In this document: positions 25,406 through 33,854 of the stretch, in pieces | Layout of the letters: every line of letters starts with the position of its first letter | How positions within the stretch are numbered: the stretch's first letter is position 1 | Assembly: GCA_963778385.1 (NCBI GenBank) | Contig: CAVZUA010000056.1 | Coordinates: 248,001 to 312,000, forward strand | Source of the DNA: DATARH01 sp963778385 | GTDB lineage: Bacteria; Pseudomonadota; Alphaproteobacteria; ATCC43930; CGMCC-115725 | DNA length: 64,000 nucleotides | Direction of reading: 5' to 3' | Translations under genes and position numbers: made by a program | Notes under the pieces: model-generated | The model's database searches: none | Told to the model about the DNA's origin: nothing | What the model saw: the letters and a program-made list of their open reading frames with translations, nothing else

Positions 25406-27565
25406 ATGACCGCGCTGATCCTGGTCATCGCGTTTCAGGCCGACCAGGCGAACCGGCGTGGCGCGCTGAAGCTATCCGATGACGTGCTGGCGGCGATCAG
25501 CGGGCGCATCGACGAGGAAGTCACCAGCTATTTCGGCGCTGCGACGCGGACTTTGGCCGTAGGGGAGGCGCTGGCAGAGCGGGAGCCGCCGGGCGAGCCG
25601 CGCACGCTAATCGAGAAATACTCGGTGGTTGCCATTAAATACGTGGCGCATATCACCGCCTTCAACTTCGCCGACGCCACCGGCGATTTCATGATGATCT
25701 GGCAGAACGATGCCACTGGCGGGTACGACACCAAGCTGATCCAAAATGCGCCGGGGGCGCGACGCGTTTTGTGGGTCCGTCGCAATGCGGCCGGAGAGGT
25801 GATCGGGCGCGAGGAAGACCCGAGCGATACCTACGACCCGCGCACCCGGCCCTGGTATGCCGGCGCGCTGAAAACCAAGGGCGTCTTCTGGACCGACGTC
25901 TACGTCTTCTCCACCAGCAAAAAACACGGCATCACCGCCTCCACACAATACGAGACCCCCGAAGGCCGAATATTTGTCGTTGGCGTCGATCAGTCGCTGG
26001 AGGCGCTGTGCACGTTTCTCGCCGGTCTCAAAATCGGCAAAACCGGCCGCGCGATGATCGTCGACGGCAGCGGCCGGCTCATCGCCCACCCGGAGACCCA
26101 GCGGATCCTTCGCCACGCCGATAACGGGCCGAGCACCGCCCGCATCGATGAAATCGGCGACGCGCCCGCGGCGCGCGCTTACGACTATTTCCGAGTCAAC
26201 GGCCCGGGCAAGGCCACCGTCACCATCGATGACGTGCGTTATCTGGCGACCCTCACGTCGCTGAAGACGGTCGGTCGCGACTGGTCGATGCTAATCGTGC
26301 TGCCCGAGGACGATTTTGTCGGCTTTGTGGCCAGAAATAATCGCACCAGCCTGCTGATGTCGCTGGCGATCGTCGCCCTAGCCGTGTTGATGGCGGGGCT
26401 GTTGATCAGGCAGGGCTTGCGGACCGACCGCGCCGCGCGGTTGCTGCACGAGCGCAGCCGCGCCATGGGGCGTCAAGGCGAGGCGCTCGATCTCCTTGCC
26501 GACGAGGCTGACCTCTACGATCCGACGCATCCCGAGCCCCCACGATCGCTGACCGAAACCGCCGCCGAGATTACCGGAGCCCGCCGGGCGAGCCTGTGGT
26601 ATCTGCAGCCGGGTCGCAACGTGCTGCGCTGCGCCGACAGCTTTGACAGCGAAACCGCGCGCCACTCATCCGGGTTCGAATTGCACCGCGACGAGTTGCC
26701 TCGGTTCTTTTCCCATGTCACCGAAGGGACCGCCATCGACGCGGCCGATGCGGCACGCGACCCGCGCACTGCCGAGGTTCATCGGCTGCTGATGGCGCCG
26801 CTTGGCAGCCGGTCGCTGTCGATCACGCCCATGCGGCGGCAAGGACACGCTGTCGGCGGGGTCTGGCTCGAGGATGCCGCCAATGCTGCTGGCTGCCGGG
26901 ATTTCCTCCGCGTGCTGGCGGGTATGGCCGCGCAGCGCGCCGCTGAGGTGGTCGCCGAGCCGGCGCTGGCGTTGGCCGACGCCGACATCGGCGGCCGCTC
27001 GGCTGAGCCTGAGACCGCGCGCAGTATGTCCGCCGATCTGGCCCTGGCGGGTCTCGATCCCGCCGTCTTCGGCGACAATCTGTATCCCGAGGTCGCGGTT
27101 CTGGTAATGCGGATCGACGAAGACGCTGCTCACGGAAATGGCGGCGTCAGCCCGCCGGAATTCCTCGACGCGGTCACCCGCGCGATGCAGGAGGTCGCCG
27201 CCGAGCAGGACATCCCGTACCTCAAGTTGGTCGGCTACGACATCGTCGGCGCCGCCGGGTTTGCGCCCGACGACCCGACCGGCGCCGCGCGCATAGCCAA
27301 TACCGCCGTCGCCGGCCGGGATCGCCTGACCGAGCTGTTCGAGGCGAGGGGACGCGCCCCCGACTTCCGCCTCGGGATCGATTGCGGCGTCGCTGTGGGT
27401 AGCCCGATCGGCGGCAACCCGCGCCTGTTCAACCTCTGGGGTTCCGCCGTTCAGACCGCCCGGGTGATGGCGGAATTGGCGTTGCCGGGCTCGATCCAGA
27501 TTTCCGAAGCCGCCTACCAGCAGCTCCGCCGCAGCTTTCTGTTGCGGCCGCGCGGCACGTTCTAG
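25406..27565 (+). CDS. dCache-GAF-class III adenylate/guanylate cyclase, with premature stop
   Basis: 719 residues as written. Membrane helix 1 is at the start, a periplasmic dCache sensor at about 30-320 (YDPRTRPWYAGALKTKGVFW, VVGVDQSLEALCTFL), helix 2 near 320, a GAF domain at about 365-520, and a class III cyclase domain from about 560. The cyclase part has a first metal Asp in VLVMRIDEDAA; the second metal site reads KLVGYDIVGAAG rather than a plain GD; the adenine/transition-state motif FNLWGSAVQTARVM is intact. TAG at 27563-27565 replaces the usual Tyr codon of GTFYL; the frame then continues LSGVGTAQTFVLAGQL to TGA 27614-27616, which overlaps the next gene. The 5' end may also be cut: the hydrophobic frame extends upstream (PIIGVPILGVV) without a start. 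Confidence 0.85.
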   Translation: MTALILVIAFQADQANRRGALKLSDDVLAAISGRIDEEVTSYFGAATRTLAVGEALAEREPPGEPRTLIEKYSVVAIKYVAHITAFNFADATGDFMMIWQNDATGGYDTKLIQNAPGARRVLWVRRNAAGEVIGREEDPSDTYDPRTRPWYAGALKTKGVFWTDVYVFSTSKKHGITASTQYETPEGRIFVVGVDQSLEALCTFLAGLKIGKTGRAMIVDGSGRLIAHPETQRILRHADNGPSTARIDEIGDAPAARAYDYFRVNGPGKATVTIDDVRYLATLTSLKTVGRDWSMLIVLPEDDFVGFVARNNRTSLLMSLAIVALAVLMAGLLIRQGLRTDRAARLLHERSRAMGRQGEALDLLADEADLYDPTHPEPPRSLTETAAEITGARRASLWYLQPGRNVLRCADSFDSETARHSSGFELHRDELPRFFSHVTEGTAIDAADAARDPRTAEVHRLLMAPLGSRSLSITPMRRQGHAVGGVWLEDAANAAGCRDFLRVLAGMAAQRAAEVVAEPALALADADIGGRSAEPETARSMSADLALAGLDPAVFGDNLYPEVAVLVMRIDEDAAHGNGGVSPPEFLDAVTRAMQEVAAEQDIPYLKLVGYDIVGAAGFAPDDPTGAARIANTAVAGRDRLTELFEARGRAPDFRLGIDCGVAVGSPIGGNPRLFNLWGSAVQTARVMAELALPGSIQISEAAYQQLRRSFLLRPRGTF

Positions 27566-27612
27566 CTGTCTGGCGTCGGCACGGCGCAGACCTTTGTCTT
27601 GGCCGGGCAGTT

Positions 27613-28446
27613 GTGACCGCCGCCGACACCTCGCCGCCAAGCCGCGCGCCTGCTTTTGGACGGGCCGGCATCGCGCTTGCCGCGCTCGGCCGGTTCAGCC
27701 GCGGCCGCATTGCCTTTGCGCTGGCGGTTTGCGCGCTGGCTTTTGGCGTATTGCGCGAGGCGCCGCTGGCCTCGTCATGGCGCCGCCCGGTACGCGCCGA
27801 GTTCCGTCGCGCCTTGCGGCAAGCGGTGGCGGGCGGTCTGCTGACGACGATGGTGGCCGCCGCGCTGGTCGGCATCGCCATGATCAACCAGGCGCTGCTC
27901 TGGCTTGACGAGGTCGGCCAGGAGCGACTGATCGGTTCGATCCTGATCGCCGTCCTGATCCGCGAGGTCGCGCCGGTGATCGTCGGACTGATTGTACTGG
28001 GCCGCAGCGGCATGGCGGCCGCGGCCGAGAGTGGCGGGCTGCAGTTGCGCGGGCAGATCCACATGTTGACCGCCCAGGGGATCGATCCTTTTCTCATCGT
28101 GGTACTGCCGCGTGCGTTGGCGTTGGCGCTTGGCTCCTACACGCTGGGCGTGGTGTTCGTGATCGCGGCGATGGGGATCGGCGTCATCGTCGGCAATCTG
28201 GCCGGTGGCGTGGCGATGTCGTTCTGGGAGTTTTTCGCGACCGTGCTCGGTGCGATGGAACCGGCCGACTTCATCATCTTCCCGGCGAAGATGCTGGTCA
28301 TCGGACTGCTCGTCGCACTCACCTCGACGCTGACCGGATTGACGGCGCAGCCCGGGGACGACGCCGGCGCGCTGTTGCCGCGCGCGTTTGTCCGCGGCAC
28401 GCTGGCGATCATGCTGGTCACCGTTGCGCTGAGCTTGGCGTTGTAG
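27613..28446 (+). CDS. mlaE: MlaE/YrbE-type ABC transporter permease
   Basis: 277 residues, inner-membrane permease of an MCE lipid transporter. After a cytoplasmic N-terminus the MlaE core is visible: GGLLTTMVAAALVGIAMINQ, EVAPVIVGLIVLGRSGMAAA, ITA-like helices with LTAQGIDPFLIVVLPRALAL and VFVIAAMGIGVIVGNLAGG. GTG start at 27613 overlaps the TGA that ends the extended cyclase frame (GTGA), a sign of translational coupling. It pairs with the MCE gene downstream in retrograde or anterograde phospholipid transport. Confidence 0.9.
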   Translation: MTAADTSPPSRAPAFGRAGIALAALGRFSRGRIAFALAVCALAFGVLREAPLASSWRRPVRAEFRRALRQAVAGGLLTTMVAAALVGIAMINQALLWLDEVGQERLIGSILIAVLIREVAPVIVGLIVLGRSGMAAAAESGGLQLRGQIHMLTAQGIDPFLIVVLPRALALALGSYTLGVVFVIAAMGIGVIVGNLAGGVAMSFWEFFATVLGAMEPADFIIFPAKMLVIGLLVALTSTLTGLTAQPGDDAGALLPRAFVRGTLAIMLVTVALSLAL

Positions 28447-28448
28447 CG

Positions 28449-29144
28449 ATGCGATCGGAGACCGCGATCCTCGAACTCGTGACGGCGGTGGCCGGGCCAG
28501 AGCTCGATCTCGCCCGCAACGTGCCGCTGTCGCTGCGTCTGTTGCCCGGCGACAGCGCGCTGATCGACATTACCGACGCGATCTCCGCCGCCGCATTCGC
28601 CGATTTGTGCGGTGGCCTTGTGATGCCGCAATCGGGTCACGTTCGCTTTATCGGGCGAGACTGGCGGGAATTGCCGGACGACTACGCCGCGGCCTTGCGC
28701 GGCCGGATCGGACGGGTCTTCACCACCGGAGCCTGGCTGCCATTTCTCGACGTCGAGACCAGCATCCTGCTGCCCTCGCTCCATCATACGCGGCGTGACC
28801 GGGCCGATTTGCGGCGTGAGGCGCTGGCGCTGGCGCACGAGCTCGGCTTGCCCGGGTTGCCGCGGGATCTGCCGGCTGATATCGCTCCGGCCGATCTCGA
28901 CCGCGCCGCGCTGGTTCGCGCCTTTCTCGGCGATCCGTTGCTGGTACTGGTCGAGGGCCGCCCGGACGGCTCGCTGGCGCGATCTCCCGGCGTCCGCAAC
29001 CGCGTCGCAGCGACCTGTGACCGCGGCGGCGCGGTCGTCTGGCTGGTCCGCGAGCGGGTGTTCCGCGGTCCCGCGAGCTTTCCTGCCAATCGCTGGCTGC
29101 GGCTGTCCGACCAGGGGCTGGCCTTGGCGCGGGCGGCGGCATGA
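28449..29144 (+). CDS. Degenerate MlaF-like ABC ATPase lacking Walker A
   Basis: 231 residues in the mlaF position. The fold can be followed: strand LSLRLLPGDSALIDI, then where GxxGxGKS should be (about 38-46) it reads LIDITDAIS, followed by FADLCGGLVMPQSGHVRF. The signature LSGG(M/Q)QQR is replaced by PADIAPADLDRAALVRAFL, and Walker B LLLLDEP by LLVLVEGRPDG. All nucleotide-binding elements are therefore lost while the architecture and the reading frame are maintained. It starts 3 bp after mlaE and overlaps the MCE gene by 4 bp. It may be a structural pseudo-ATPase that recruits another subunit. Confidence 0.8.
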   Translation: MRSETAILELVTAVAGPELDLARNVPLSLRLLPGDSALIDITDAISAAAFADLCGGLVMPQSGHVRFIGRDWRELPDDYAAALRGRIGRVFTTGAWLPFLDVETSILLPSLHHTRRDRADLRREALALAHELGLPGLPRDLPADIAPADLDRAALVRAFLGDPLLVLVEGRPDGSLARSPGVRNRVAATCDRGGAVVWLVRERVFRGPASFPANRWLRLSDQGLALARAAA

Positions 29145-30127
29145 ACCGGCTGCGCCATACCGAAGAGCTTGTCGGGTTTCTCGTCCTGGCGGCGATTCTC
29201 GTGCTGCTCGGCGCGATGCTGCAGGCCGGGCTTCTCGGCCGCTGGTTCCAGCCGACCTCGACGCTGCGCATCGTGCTGCCGGGAACCGGCGGCGGTGGTT
29301 TGGCGAAAGGGGCCGAGATCGAAGTGCTCGGCACGCATGCCGGAACGATCCGGCGCATCGTCATCAATCCGAGCCAAGGGATGTACGCCGAGGCCGAGAT
29401 CGACGACCAGATCCGCGACGTCATCCCGCGCGACAGCACCGCGCTGATCCGCCGCCGTTTTGGCATCGCCGGCGCAGCCTATGTCGAGATCAAGCGCGGC
29501 TCGGGTCCGCCGATGAATTGGAGCTACGCGTTAATGGACGCTACCACCGAGCGCGCGGCGACCGACAACGTCAGCGCGCTGATCGACGAGATGCGCGAGA
29601 AGATTTTTCCGATCCTGACCGATGCCGGTCGCGCGATGCATTCGGTGGCCGCAATGCTCGAAGGCGTCGAACGCGGCGAGGGGAATATCGGCCGCGCCTT
29701 CGTCGACCAGACCTTGATGCGCAACACCGAAGCCGTGCTCGCCGGTGTGGGCGAGGCGGTCAAGAGCCTGGACCGCCTGCTGGTGCGCCTCCAGGACGTG
29801 GCAGCGGACGCCGGGACGCTGGTCAAGTCCGTGGGTGACGGCAAGACCGGGGTACCGGGATTCCTGCGCCAGGTCGACCGGATCCTCGCCGACTTCCGCC
29901 CGGCGATGCGCGACTTCGGTAAGGCGGCGACTCGTGCCCCGGCGATCTCGCGCAATGTCGAGGAAACCAGCCAGAACCTGCCAGCCGTTCTGGTCCAAAC
30001 CCAGATGACCGCCCAGCAGCTCGAAAAGCTGCTGCAGCAGTTGCGCGGTCACTGGCTGCTCGGCGGCGGCGGTGACTCGGCATCGCCCGAGTCGCGGCGG
30101 CTCGCGCCGACACAGGCCCGGCCTTGA
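29141..30127 (+). CDS. mlaD: MlaD/MCE-domain lipid-transport protein
   Basis: 328 residues. One N-terminal membrane helix (EELVGFLVLAAILVLLGAML) is followed by an MCE domain (about 40-120: LRIVLPGTGGGGLAKGAEIE, VLGTHAGTIRRIVI, PRDSTALIRRRFGIAGAAYV) and a long helical C-terminus (about 135-300) expected to form a tube across the periplasm. The ATG overlaps the mlaF-like gene (ATGA) and the stop overlaps the next gene. Substrate-binding component of the transporter. Confidence 0.9.
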   Translation: MNRLRHTEELVGFLVLAAILVLLGAMLQAGLLGRWFQPTSTLRIVLPGTGGGGLAKGAEIEVLGTHAGTIRRIVINPSQGMYAEAEIDDQIRDVIPRDSTALIRRRFGIAGAAYVEIKRGSGPPMNWSYALMDATTERAATDNVSALIDEMREKIFPILTDAGRAMHSVAAMLEGVERGEGNIGRAFVDQTLMRNTEAVLAGVGEAVKSLDRLLVRLQDVAADAGTLVKSVGDGKTGVPGFLRQVDRILADFRPAMRDFGKAATRAPAISRNVEETSQNLPAVLVQTQMTAQQLEKLLQQLRGHWLLGGGGDSASPESRRLAPTQARP

Positions 30128-31005
30128 CCCGCCCGTCGCTCATCGCCGTGCTGGTCGCGCTCGCCCTCGGCGGGTGCGGCGGCTCCAACAAGCCGGCTAT
30201 GCCGGTGGATCCGGTGATGGAGCGCTACGCCGATGCCGGGCGTGCGGCGCTCGCGCTTGAACGCCCGGAGCAGGCGATCGCACAATACCGCGACGCGCTG
30301 GCCCGCGCCCATGAGCGCGACGACGCCGCCGCGATCGGCGATCTCGGCTTCAACCTGACGGTGGCGCAATTGCTCGCCGGTCAGCCCGACGCGGCGCTAA
30401 AGACGGTTCGTGAGAGCGAAGCGGAATTGGCGCGTCGCGGCGTTGCGCCGGTCGCTGCCCTGCAACTGGTCGAGGCGGTCGCCCTCTACCGCAGCGGACA
30501 GCCGGCCCAGGCCGACGCGCTCGCCGCGCGGGTCGAGGCGGCGTCAGATCGCGACGCGGCGGTGCGCGCGGCGTTTCTGCGCGGGCTTGTCGCCGACGAC
30601 GCCGGCAACACCGCCGGGCTCCGCGCCGCTCTCAGCCGGATGACCGGCGCGCGCGGCGCCGAAGCCGAGGCCGATATGGCGGAATTGTCGGCACGCGTGG
30701 CGCTGCGCGACGGCGACGCGGCGCGTGCCCGCGAGGAGGCGGAGCACGCCGCCGCGCTGCGCCGCGATCTGCTCGATTACCGCTCGCTTGCCCGCTGTCT
30801 GGCGCTCGCCGCCCAGGCCGCGTCGCGCGCTGGCGACACCGGTGCCGCCGCCCAGCTCTACCTGCGCGCCGGCCGCAGCGCCTCCGTGCAGGGCGACAAA
30901 CCCGCCGCGATGCGCTGGCTCAACCAGGCGCTCGGCCTCAGCCGCGACCCGCAACTCACCCAGACCGCCCGCGCCGCCCTGGCCGCTCTCGGACGCTCGA
31001 ATTAA
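30124..31005 (+). CDS. TPR-repeat lipoprotein of the MCE operon
   Basis: 293 residues. TTG start at 30124 overlapping the mlaD stop (TTGA). Lipoprotein signal with lipobox ALGGC (Cys about 18), then helical TPR-like repeats (ERPEQAIAQYRDALARAHER, GNTAGLRAALSRM, DTGAAAQLYLRAGRSASVQG). It replaces the MlaC/MlaA-type partners often found here and may act as the outer-membrane or periplasmic acceptor. Ala/Arg-rich, without specific motifs. Confidence 0.8.
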   Translation: MTRPSLIAVLVALALGGCGGSNKPAMPVDPVMERYADAGRAALALERPEQAIAQYRDALARAHERDDAAAIGDLGFNLTVAQLLAGQPDAALKTVRESEAELARRGVAPVAALQLVEAVALYRSGQPAQADALAARVEAASDRDAAVRAAFLRGLVADDAGNTAGLRAALSRMTGARGAEAEADMAELSARVALRDGDAARAREEAEHAAALRRDLLDYRSLARCLALAAQAASRAGDTGAAAQLYLRAGRSASVQGDKPAAMRWLNQALGLSRDPQLTQTARAALAALGRSN

Positions 31006-31013
31006 AGGCTACG

Positions 31014-31247
31014 TCAAAGCCTGCGTCGATTGCGGCTCCCGGATACGTGTTGACGATCCGCTGCCTCAATCCCGCGGCGAAGATTTTCGACAACGCCGCG
31101 CATCGACTTTCGCACCGGGAAACTATCGGGGAGAGCTCGTTCAGATACCAAGCACTCGGCGATCCGGTTCAGGTTAGACGGCCTCACGGTGCACTTGCAC
31201 GCCGCCTCTAGCGCTGTCCGATAAGGGGCAACTCCCGCCGACCGCAT
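31014..31247 (-). CDS. Possible small hypothetical ORF
   Basis: A 77-codon frame beginning MRSAGVAPYRTALEAACK, then RPSNLNRIAECLVSERALPD and SFPVRKSMRGVVENLRRGI. Composition is protein-like and the frame is open further upstream (LNKHLPRL). No ribosome site and no recognised family; could be a remnant. Convergent with the MCE operon. Confidence 0.3.
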   Translation of the reverse strand: MRSAGVAPYRTALEAACKCTVRPSNLNRIAECLVSERALPDSFPVRKSMRGVVENLRRGIEAADRQHVSGSRNRRRL

Positions 31248-31473
31248 CAGCCGCGGTAGGTGCTTATTGAGAGTCGATCTCTCCCGTTGGCGAAGGTCGG
31301 ATCACGAGCGGTAAGCCGTCATCGTCAAAAGCCCACGATGAGCGGGAACACGGATCACTCCCTCTCCGTGCGCGCTGGCGCCTGTGCGCGGTCACCTGCC
31401 ATTCGCCGAAGGCAGGCACTCGGCGGGACACCGACCCGCAGCGGCCGCTGACTGCTTGCGTGGGCGGGCTCCG
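31248..31473. other. Intergenic region
   Basis: No supported feature between the small ORF and the gntR-type gene. Confidence 0.4.
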
Positions 31474-32211
31474 TCACCTCTGCATCGAGGCCCTTGCGGG
31501 TCGGGCAAGACGGGTCACAAACCGGATCAGATCGCCACGATAGTGCAGCCGCTCATAATCGACTGGCCGATTGCCGGTGGTATAGGAGGTGCGCTCGATC
31601 AGGAAGATCGGGCTGCCGGCCGGCACTTGGAGCGCGTGGGCGGCAACAGGGTCGGCGGCGGCGGCTTCCAACCTATATTCAGCCTCGACCAGAGGCGTAT
31701 CGTACTTGTTCTCCAGCAGCGCGAAGACCGGCTGGGCCTCGAGGTCGTTCCCCGCAACCTTCTCCCCTAAGTCGCGAGGCAAATACGTCTCGTCGAAAGA
31801 CATCGCCACACCATCGGCCAAGCGAACGCGCTGAAGCCTGACCACCAACGTCCCAGGCGCCAATGCAAGGTGGTGTGCCACCGCTTCGTCGGCCGCCACG
31901 ATGCGCTTGTCGAGCAAGCGGGCGGTCGGGGTTCGCCCCAAAGCCTGCATGTCCTCGACGAAACCGGTCAGCTCGGTCAGCTCTTGTGTGATCCTCGGCT
32001 GGGTGACGAAAGTGCCCTTGCCCCTCCTGACCTCGACGAGGCCGCGCTCGACCAGATTCTGAATAGCCTTTCGCACCGTCGTGCGGCTGACTTTAAACCG
32101 TTCGACCAAGCCGTCTTCCGACGGCAACTGAGTCTCCGGGGGCAAGCTGCCGTCAGCGATATCGCCGGCCAGAACAGTCTCGACCCGTTCGTAAAGGGGT
32201 GATCGTGACAT
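31474..32211 (-). CDS. GntR family (HutC/UTRA) transcriptional regulator
   Basis: About 245 residues. N-terminal winged helix (SPLYERVETVLAGDIADGSL, LPSEDGLVERFKVSRTTVRK, GLVEVRRGKGTFVTQP) and a C-terminal UTRA ligand-binding domain (ELTGFVEDMQALGRTPTARL, VRLADGVAMSFDETYLPRDL, PIFLIERTSYTTGNRPVDYE). HutC-type members respond to small carboxylic or amino-acid ligands. GTG 32214 and ATG 32211 are both in frame. A palindromic operator overlaps the start, so autoregulation and control of the divergent doxX gene are likely. Confidence 0.92.
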   Translation of the reverse strand: MSRSPLYERVETVLAGDIADGSLPPETQLPSEDGLVERFKVSRTTVRKAIQNLVERGLVEVRRGKGTFVTQPRITQELTELTGFVEDMQALGRTPTARLLDKRIVAADEAVAHHLALAPGTLVVRLQRVRLADGVAMSFDETYLPRDLGEKVAGNDLEAQPVFALLENKYDTPLVEAEYRLEAAAADPVAAHALQVPAGSPIFLIERTSYTTGNRPVDYERLHYRGDLIRFVTRLARPARASMQR

Positions 32212-32229
32212 CACGTCAACGTGACGTCA
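32206..32229. promoter_or_regulatory. Imperfect palindrome, probable GntR operator
   Basis: TGACATCACGT-CA-ACGTGACGTCA: 11-bp arms with one mismatch, spanning the gntR start codon and the divergent intergenic region to doxX. Size and position fit a GntR dimer site. Confidence 0.65.
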
Positions 32230-32320
32230 TTATGTCTTGCCGTCAAGGGTCGTCTCCCTAACTTCCTAAGGGTCCTGCGGTGGATGCCGACAAACGCAAA
32301 GTGGGCTGGGTAGGAAAACG

Positions 32321-32857
32321 ATGAGCTACATCTCGAAACGGTCGCCAATGTGGCGCGAACTTCCCATCGACTTGATTAGCAGATCTCCGATCGCGCGGTG
32401 GGCCCCGGTCCCGCTGCGTCTGATCGTCGGCTACGGCTTCATGGAGCATGGCTTCGCCAAGCTGGCCAGGGGCCTCGACGCGTTCCCCGCAATTTTGCAG
32501 GCACTTGGCGTGCCTGCACCGCATCTCATGGGATGGCTTACGATCCTGGTTGAGATATTTGGCGGCCTGGCCGTGCTTCTCGGTGCGCTGGTGCCACTCG
32601 CCAGCATACCGATGGCGGCGGTTCTCTTGGTTGCAATCTTCACCGTGCATCTCCCCTACGGGTTCAGCTCGATCAAGCTCCAGGCTGTGACGGCCGCCGG
32701 CGCGCAGTTCGGGCCGCCGGGCTTTGAAACCGACCTCCTTTACCTCGCCTGCCTTGCGGCTCTCGTCTTGGGGGGCTCCGGACCATTGGCAATCGACGGA
32801 CTTCTGGCAAACCGCAGAGAAATCAGGCGTCCCTCGATGCAGACCCGGGGTGCCTGA
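32321..32857 (+). CDS. DoxX family membrane protein
   Basis: 178 residues with four membrane helices: VPLRLIVGYGFMEHGFAKLA, GWLTILVEIFGGLAVLLGAL, LASIPMAAVLLVAIFTVHLP and LYLACLAALVLGGSGPLAID. DoxX proteins are linked to redox or sulfur and thiol stress, but mechanisms differ. Divergent from gntR and 35 bp upstream of the broken tauE/safE gene on the same strand; the three probably formed one locus. Confidence 0.85.
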   Translation: MSYISKRSPMWRELPIDLISRSPIARWAPVPLRLIVGYGFMEHGFAKLARGLDAFPAILQALGVPAPHLMGWLTILVEIFGGLAVLLGALVPLASIPMAAVLLVAIFTVHLPYGFSSIKLQAVTAAGAQFGPPGFETDLLYLACLAALVLGGSGPLAIDGLLANRREIRRPSMQTRGA

Positions 32858-32891
32858 CATGAGCGCCGGCTTTGGATCTTGACTGCTCGGT

Positions 32892-33484
32892 ATGTCGCTC
32901 GGCGCCAGCGCACTGGGCGGGATGCTCGGGATGGCCAGCGGCATCTTCATCGTACTGGCCGCGACGACGTTTGCCTCGGCGCTGCTCTATACAATAAGCG
33001 GTTTCGGCTTCGCTGTCCTCGCGGCACCGCTCTTTCTGTTGTTTCTCGACCCAGCACGGGCAATTCAGCTCGTCATCATCATCTCGACGGCGCTATCGAT
33101 CATTGTGCTTCGGGGGTTGTTGCCGGCTCCGGGGCGGTCTCGGGCATCGCAGGCGCGCTGGTGGGGCAGCCGGGTCCGCCGGTGCTGATCTACCTGCTGC
33201 TTGCCGGGGCGGCGGCGAGGACCGTTCGAGCTACGCTCCTCGCGTTCTTCGCGCTTTTGTACGGGGTGACGCTTGCTTCCCATGCGGCGACGATCGGCAT
33301 CCCTGCCCCGACCTGGCTTGCCGCCGGCATCCTGATCCCCTTCGCCTTCCTCGGCGGCCTCGCCGGCCGTCCAATAGGTGATCGTCTTGGCGCCGAAGCC
33401 TTTGCCATGTTGGCCATTGGCTTGCTCGCGGTGGCTGGGGCCTACACCCTCGGCGCTGCGGGCGTTGCCTTGGCCAGCGCCTAG
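32892..33484 (+). pseudogene. TauE/SafE sulfite-exporter family permease, internal deletion and frameshift
   Basis: The first part (from 32892) reads ALLYTISGFGFAVLAAPLFL and AIQLVIIISTALSIIVL, the family's first repeat. From about 33115 the match jumps to another frame, GAVSGIAGALVGQPGPPVLI and LLAFFALLYGVTLASHA to GGLAGRPIGDRLGAEAF, the second repeat. The region between them (normally some 60 residues) is absent. It therefore looks like a deletion rather than a single-base error. Ends ALASA. Confidence 0.75.
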
Positions 33485-33854
33485 CCGCGTTGGGGCGCGC
33501 GGCTCCGCGAGAGCGCGCGCAACCCAAGTCGGCGCAGGCGATCCCATCGGCCCTCTCGACGAGCACCGCTCTTTCGGCGTCACAACGCCGATCATACTGC
33601 CGCCTACGACGCGGGAGGCGTGGGGGCGCTTTCAGGATGTCGACATTGGACCTCGCCAACCTGTCACGTACACAACAGGGCTAGGTCGATTCCGGTGGGC
33701 TCGTGAATGGCTGCTGAGGGGCACGAAGAGTAGTCCCCGTCGCTAGGGCCGAGCGTCGGCTGCCGGTTCAGTAAGCCGACCCTGGCCGGGATGCTCGGGA
33801 ACGAACGGGTCAGATGCGCCGTAAGCAGTCGTCCGCCGTGCCCGGGCCAAACCG
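33485..33854. other. Intergenic region with dispersed repeat copy 1
   Basis: No gene. Contains the repeat at 33718-33792 and borders the truncated end of the Ada-like gene. Confidence 0.45.
33718..33792. repeat. Dispersed intergenic repeat, copy 1
   Basis: About 75 bp beginning GGGGCACGAAGA and including GCCGAGCGTCGG, TTCAGTAAGCCGA and CTGGCCGG. It aligns by eye to 60752-60828 (roughly three quarters identical) and partly to 36612-36690. No coding potential. Confidence 0.55.
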
